From assembly GCA_937875275.1 (NCBI GenBank), contig CALNCC010000003.1:1-6909 (forward strand): 6,909 nucleotides of DNA, given 5' to 3'. Positions 6,664 through 6,909 of the stretch are shown in pieces (position 1 is the stretch's first letter; every line of letters starts with the position of its first letter). The notes below the pieces were generated by a model that saw only the letters and a list, made by a program, of their open reading frames with translations, did no database searches and had not been told where the DNA came from. The stretch comes from an uncultured Dysgonomonas sp. Lineage in GTDB: Bacteria; Bacteroidota; Bacteroidia; Bacteroidales; Dysgonomonadaceae. Both the position numbers and the translations under genes were made by a program.

Positions 6664-6909
6664 TTAATTTAACTCTATTGCAATCGTAGAACCCTTGACA
6701 ATACGTGCACCTGCACCTAACGATTGTTTTTTTACTTTTCCCGCTCCAATTATATTAACCCTCAACCCACTGTTTTCAAGTAAATATATAGCATCTCGCG
6801 CCCCCATTCCAATAACATTGGGCACCAATCCTTCTTTCACAGTATTATTCTTCTCTAAAAACATTTCTTTATCTAAAGAATCGGTTTTAGCCTTTATCCA
6901 ATCCGCTTT
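6664..6909 (-). CDS. ftsI: Division penicillin-binding protein FtsI, C-terminal PASTA domain (runs off right edge)
   Basis: The last 81 codons of a gene that continues beyond the window. The frame stays open past the internal ATG at 6862-6864 to the edge, so that methionine (in DKEMFLEK) is not a start. Residues about 28-81 of the visible part form one PASTA domain: VPNVIGMGARDAIYLLENSG, then LRVNIIGAGKVKKQS and IVKGSTIAIEL at the end. PASTA domains sit at the C-termini of some high-molecular-weight penicillin-binding proteins, including Bacteroidota FtsI/PBP2-type transpeptidases and B. subtilis SpoVD. The place directly upstream of murE is the ftsI slot of the dcw cluster, so I call it FtsI, the septal transpeptidase working with FtsW in the periplasm. 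The catalytic SxxK, SxN and KTG motifs would lie outside, so enzyme identity is inferred from context and the PASTA end. Confidence 0.87.
   Translation of the reverse strand, partial: KADWIKAKTDSLDKEMFLEKNNTVKEGLVPNVIGMGARDAIYLLENSGLRVNIIGAGKVKKQSLGAGARIVKGSTIAIELN

Noticed and set aside
6664..6864. A stand-alone 66-residue PASTA protein starting at the ATG at 6862-6864
   Set aside because: The frame continues open to the window edge with plausible coding sequence, and PASTA domains at this place belong to the end of FtsI.
1..6909. Defence system, mobile element, CRISPR array or novel gene cluster
   Set aside because: Both strands were read; the sequence is fully occupied by well-known dcw genes in standard order, with no repeats, transposase, integrase or unexplained gene.

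Overview
The window is one uninterrupted stretch of a division and cell wall (dcw) gene cluster, with every gene on the minus strand. Read in the direction of transcription (high to low coordinates) the order is: the 3' end of ftsI (a division penicillin-binding protein with a C-terminal PASTA domain), murE, mraY, murD, ftsW, murG, and the first 70 codons of murC, which runs off the left edge. All five complete genes and both partial genes were recognised from family motifs, and no frame is broken.

The organism is most likely a member of the Bacteroidota, probably order Bacteroidales. The signs are: no murF between murE and mraY and no ddl in this segment; a long MraY (420 residues) with an enlarged loop before its central motif; a PASTA-ended FtsI; A-rich sequence rather than a Shine-Dalgarno motif before most starts; and moderate GC (roughly 40-45%, lower at the right end). 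The genus cannot be fixed from this sequence. MurE carries the DNPR motif of meso-diaminopimelate-adding enzymes, as expected for a Gram-negative cell wall.

Layout: 1-210 murC (partial); 207-1322 murG; 1315-2553 ftsW; 2563-3909 murD; 3911-5173 mraY; 5199-6650 murE; 6664-6909 ftsI (partial). Junctions are very tight: 4-base and 8-base overlaps, and gaps of 9, 1, 25 and 13 bases. This implies one polycistronic transcript starting to the right of the window, with translational coupling likely at several junctions. There is no gene-free stretch over 25 bases, and I see no RNA gene, mobile element, CRISPR array, terminator or convincing internal promoter.

Together the genes cover peptidoglycan precursor synthesis and septal use. 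MurC and MurD add L-Ala and D-Glu, and MurE adds the third residue. MraY moves the finished phospho-muramyl-pentapeptide onto undecaprenyl phosphate (lipid I), and MurG adds GlcNAc (lipid II). FtsW polymerises lipid II at the septum with FtsI as the crosslinking transpeptidase. MurF, which adds D-Ala-D-Ala, must be encoded elsewhere.

This is an ordinary housekeeping region. I found no new system. The points most worth a second look are the strongly acidic FtsW tail, whose codons also form a perfect AGGAGG ahead of murG, the extra MraY loops, and a GC drop towards murE and ftsI.
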